DNA of 64,000 bases. Source: Prinia subflava. Taxonomy: Eukaryota > Chordata > Aves > Passeriformes > Cisticolidae. Below, in pieces: positions 59,446-64,000 of the stretch. The position numbers and the translations under genes were made by a program. Numbering within the stretch: the stretch's first letter is position 1; every line of letters starts with the position of its first letter. The notes beneath the pieces were generated by a model. It was not told the DNA's origin and made no database searches. It worked only from the letters and a program-made list of their open reading frames with translations. The stretch covers positions 11,747,001-11,811,000 of the forward strand of contig NC_086259.1 in the NCBI RefSeq assembly GCF_021018805.1, read 5' to 3'.

Positions 59446-62400
59446 CTCTGCCTTTCACACGGGGCCAGAGGGAAACAGCCCAAACAAAACCTGGGGGCTG
59501 TGGCACAGTGACAGACCTGCCCCCTCAAAGCATCAGCCACGTGCACTCACGCTTTAAAGGCAGCAGCAGGACAGGGATGGCAGTGAGAGAAGGGAAAGGT
59601 GTTTGGCACTGTGGGGCACTAAATCCATATTTCAGTTTATCCACCTTACCAGGGAGTTAAGTGGAACCCTGAGCCCCAGATCATGACTGTGAGGCAGACT
59701 GAGCTTTCTGAGACCTTCTGAAAGAACAGATCAGATCCCAGAAACACCAAACCCTGACTGAGCCCCTGTCAGGGCAGAGGTAGGACACACGCCCCTCAGT
59801 GATGGATTCATCCTGTCCTCTTTCTGCTCTTTGCCTCTTGCCCTCCTTCCTCCTTGATTCTTTTGTGGGTTACCTTCCTTACCTTTACACCCTAAACAAT
59901 TAACTTTCTTTTAGAGATCTCAGTGTTGAACACCTACAGATACGGAGTCTCTACAGTGGCAATGAAGCCTCAGTGTGTCAGGTAGGAATGCTGGAGGTAC
60001 ATTTAATTAATGAAAAAGCACCACAGATCTGGTAATTGCCAACTAGAATTGGCATCCATAGCCAGTGAAATGAAAAAGATATGTGCATTTTTGTAGAAAT
60101 CAGTTCAGTCCATCAACATAGAGCTGAGCTGCAAGTTGTAGGGTAGTTCAAGTCCAGTCCTTAAGAGCTTCATGGGCCCTTAATCCACTAATTTCTCCAT
60201 CCTGACATGCTGGACCAGCAGTTTGATCCTGGCATCTAACTGTTTACAAAGAACTATGCCATTTTCCTTGGTTCTAAGAAAAATAGAACTAATAGTCACA
60301 GGTTCACAACTAAAAAGCAACAGTAATAATACGTTTGGTTTATTTCAAGTTAATTGAGAGAAACATCAAGTTGTTTTTTGTGATACAGGTCTAGAATGAC
60401 AAGTGGTTTCTTCCATGTGCTTTTATGTAGTTCTAGGAAATTTGGGGAGGAAAACCTTTTTAGAAACTATAGACATTTAGTATTCAGGCAAAGTGTTGAA
60501 TCTGAAGTTTCAAAGTAACAAAGGAAGGAAGTAAAAAATTTGTATTCAGGTTCATATTTTCTGCTTCCTGGAGCTAGAAGGCTTGAATCAGCAGCTCCCC
60601 TCTGCTTGCAATAGTGCAAGAAAAACCTTTCAAGAGTTCTATAATTATGCCTTTATGTGTATATGTATCAACTAAAACTCTCTTTGTATTATTTACAATC
60701 ATGCATGCAGAATGGGAACAACAGTAGAAGCTCCCCTACTTGTCCAATTTGTGGATGTTCCACATAATTGATTTCTAAATATTTGGCCACGTCTGTTCAC
60801 TAAGGTTTGTCTATTCTGTCTTCCCCACCCCCAGTACCCTCCTGTGCAATACCTGAACAGCTTGTGACCTTTGAACACTTCTGAACAAACTTCTTACATT
60901 ATCAGTTTTAACCATGCCCCTCCAGCTTGCCCAAAACAGGGAGAGGCAGGAGTTATTTGAACTGTTCACTGAAAGACAGCAATTTAAAGAACCTTGACAA
61001 TGAAATTCTATCTTACTCCAACAGTTTCAATGATTGTGAAAAAAAAACCACCTAAAAAAAAAAAGTTCAGCAATTTCACACAGTGGAAAACAGCCCAGGG
61101 CACAAGAAAACTAAAACCAAACAGTTTGCCGTCAGTGCTGTAGACTGTGTTCAGTAAAAACAAAAGATCAAACAAGTTCTGTAATCATTATATAAAGCAC
61201 ATTTGCTATGGCATGTGAAGAAAACATACTTCCTTCCTAATACTAATTAACATTAGAGAGTTGTGGGCTGAAATGTGGGATAAAAATAGCTGTTTAAACT
61301 AATCACTCAGCAAGATGTAAATGTTACATATAAAGTATACCTAACGGGCTGGAATATTTATCCCAGAAGTAAAGAAACATTTCACTACTCATGAATTATA
61401 AAAGTTTCTCTTCCTGCCTCACTCCAACAATGTATGGACTCTTTGCAAGCATGTAATGGCTCTTCATAGAATATCCACAGTTTTCCTTATTTGTAAGTAT
61501 TAGAAAAATTTTGGAGCAGCCACGGTTGTGTGGAGCAAAGGGAAGCATGAGCAGAGAACATAATGCTGACCTGTTTTACAACCAGCACACAGATGTCCAA
61601 CTGCCCAAGCCACACTGTGAGCCCAGGGCCAGGCTGGAGGGCTGCAGGCACTGCAGAAAAAGCCACAGCTGACTGCAGGACTTCACCTGAGCAACACTTC
61701 TACATCTCCTCAAAGAGCTTTCCCAAGGCACACAAACCAGGCAGCTCTGCATAACTGAGCGTGGCATCCCTAAATCTGCCTTTGTTTCTCTGAAATTATT
61801 TCTCCTCTCAGATGTGCTCCATCCCTCCACAGATAAATCCTGGAAAACATTATCTTTCTTGTCCCCTCTAGCTATTTCTTTGCCTTTCCCCACCCTGTGG
61901 CTGCCCCAGTGCCACCAGCACCACTGTTCATGGCTCCTCAAGGGGAAGAGGGGAAGGGGTTCAGTGAATGGCAGGACACCGAGCAGACCACCAAAGTAAA
62001 AATATTCCTGAACATAAACTACATTATAAAGTTCAGGAAGCCAAATGTTATTGAAATAATATTTCAATAGTTTCCTAGCAACAATGTTTCAGATGTTCCC
62101 TTGTATTTTCCCCCAGCAAGGATTCCAGATATTGTGACAACTGAAGAAAAGGTGTTGAAAGGTGCAGTGCTTAAGTGTTGCACAGCTGGAAAGCCGACAC
62201 ATTTCTGTCTGTTTGGAGAGGTACAGAATTTCTGTCCTCCAGGATTTCTAAGCACCTGTTGAGCTCTGTCTAATACAGACAGCAATGAAATAAGTTCTTG
62301 AGTCACGACAGTGTTCTGCAGTGTTCAGCTGAAATACATCAGCAAAGCACATGAAAACCTCTCTGGGACGCCTGCCCCCCTCATCCCACGTTTGGCTGCT

Positions 62401-64000
62401 TTGGGCTGGATTCAGGGGTGTTTATTTACCCAGCAAACTCCTCACAAGAAGATAAGCTTGACTGCAGTTCCACCAGGGCTCTGTGAAGACAAGGCCATCC
62501 ATTGGGTGCTAGGCTAATGAAAAACAAAACAGTGGGGCTTTCCTGCATCAGCCCAGGAAATAAAACACCCCTCTGAGCAACTTCTGTAATCCCAGTCTGA
62601 TCCCAAACCCAAGCTACCTGGAACTCCAATCTCCTGCTGCAAGCATCACAGCATTACCATTTCAGTCTGTAAAGACTAAACAATTGAAAGTAGTCTGTAG
62701 GAGACAGTGAAACCCATGACAGTATGGTCTCTATGTCCTCTTCCAGGCCTTTGTCAGCAGATGCTTTAGACCAAGAAGGCAGATAAGCAAGAGCTCTGAT
62801 GGAAAATCTTCAGGAGCAATGGCTTAACCTGATAGAAAGTACAGATTGTTCAAAAGCACTGTTTTAAGATTAGTCCAAATTGACAAAGAAATTCAAATAA
62901 TCTGGCTAGGTAAAGTCAGTCACAAGCCTCCTAGGCCAGCCAAACTATCCCCCTTCCCCCAAAGCATAGCCAAATCACAGAAATTTAAAAAGCAATTAGG
63001 TGTAATGTGTCCCAAAGCTTTCCTAAGACAAATTCATTCCACTAAAAAAAGAACTGTTCAGGGCAACACGAACACCACCTCTGCTCCATCTTAAAACATG
63101 ATTCATACCACTAAGTGCTTTGTTTCCCTCTTGCAGCATGTAATGTTTGGACTTCTTAAAAGGGTCATATTGAATTAACGGGTTCACCTTGAAGCCACAG
63201 AGCGGAACAAAAAGCTGTGTGCCAAACAGCACTCCAGAGGGGACCAGCCTGCAGGAACGCAATTCCCCCCTGTTCAGTAAGAGGAACAAGTGTTGTGACA
63301 ACCTTTAAATGCTCAGGTCCAAACCACAGATCTTCTCCCACATTCCTTTCAGCTTGCAGCAGTGTCCAAAATGCGCAGGCTGCGTTCTGAGCACCAGAGC
63401 CCGCAGGGAAGCACTGGGGGAGCTGCATATCTAACCACAGACATATTGCAAGGATCAGCTATCAGACACTGGTTACATGGCTGTCACAGCTCATTGGATT
63501 TCTTTGTCTTTATCCACTCTAAGCGTTTAAAAGACAGCCCTGTGTTCCCGTGTCTAAAAGTATTTGGTAAAGCTCATATATCTTTTAAAGGGGAGGGAGC
63601 AAGAAATAAACTCGAAATCCTGACTTAAAATAACCTAAATAATAGTAGTTTTCTTCAGAGGAGTTGAGAACAAGTTGTGGAGAGAGTAACAGTGATGGTA
63701 ACATCTTATAAGGATTTAGTTTACACATGTGTGACCTATTTGGTGCATTGTCTCCATCATGTAGTGCACAGGGAGTGTAACAACACATAAAAGATACGGC
63801 TTACACTGGTGAAAAACTGAGAGTCACTTCAGCCTCTCTTGTACAGCTATGAATAGCTCATTCACAGAGGGAAGATCTTTCCAGCAAAAGGAACACGATC
63901 CAGAAAACTCCTCTGAGGAGAATTTTTTTCCAAATTATAATGCAGAGCAGAGTTCCTCAATAAATATTTTGTGGGGGAAAAAACACTTGGCTATCTTCTA
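59446..64000. other. Gene-free intergenic stretch to window end
   Basis: No gene, RNA gene or identifiable mobile element is seen. Open frames are small. The longest (61576-62067, minus, 163 codons) has no domain I recognise. Confidence 0.6.

Noticed and set aside
60000..64000. Start of MMP2 at the right edge
   Set aside because: MMP2 is the expected next gene in tetrapods, but no signal peptide, metalloproteinase or fibronectin-type exon sequence is visible on the + strand here.

Overview
The window looks like vertebrate, most likely songbird (passerine), nuclear DNA. It holds one recognisable protein-coding gene in its first 3.2 kb, the Iroquois TALE-homeobox gene IRX6 on the + strand. About 60 kb of non-coding DNA follows. 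The bird call rests on the compact, CpG-rich IRX6 gene, the low density of interspersed repeats, and one minus-strand retroposon at 57119-57255. That retroposon joins a tRNA-Ile-like head to a CR1-like tail, the architecture I know as the passerine SINE TguSINE1.

IRX6 layout. The first five bases look like the end of coding exon 1 (CAG followed by a consensus donor). Five further coding exons follow at 1106-1351, 1592-1701, 1991-2298, 2425-2919 and 3136-3236, with consistent phases. The window encodes about 419 residues: a conserved N-terminal region, the 63-residue TALE homeodomain, an acidic SDLE-plus-glutamate tract, the KPRIWSLA motif, and a C-terminus that depends on whether the last intron is removed. 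A roughly 1 kb 3' UTR probably ends at an AATAAA at 4249 with a U/GU-rich stretch behind it.

The 3' flank to about 6.6 kb remains CpG-rich, in two blocks around 4.56-5.41 and 5.78-6.65 kb. An AT-rich, regulatory-looking segment lies between them. In tetrapods the gene downstream of IRX6 is MMP2. It is not in this window, so the remainder is best read as the start of the IRX6-MMP2 gene desert.

Within the desert I see no convincing protein-coding, rRNA or functional tRNA gene. I flag segments that look like long-range regulatory elements because of homeodomain-type TAAT words, octamers, inverted repeats and small CpG patches. They lie near 15.7-16.8, 19.3-20.0, 29.8, 38.3-38.7, 47.8-48.0 and 54.3-55.3 kb. 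The strongest structural signal is a near-perfect hairpin at 15968-16061 (30-nt arms, 28 identical positions, 34-nt loop). Conservation could not be tested here, so all regulatory calls are inference. No mobile element beyond the SINE, no CRISPR array and no gene cluster was found.
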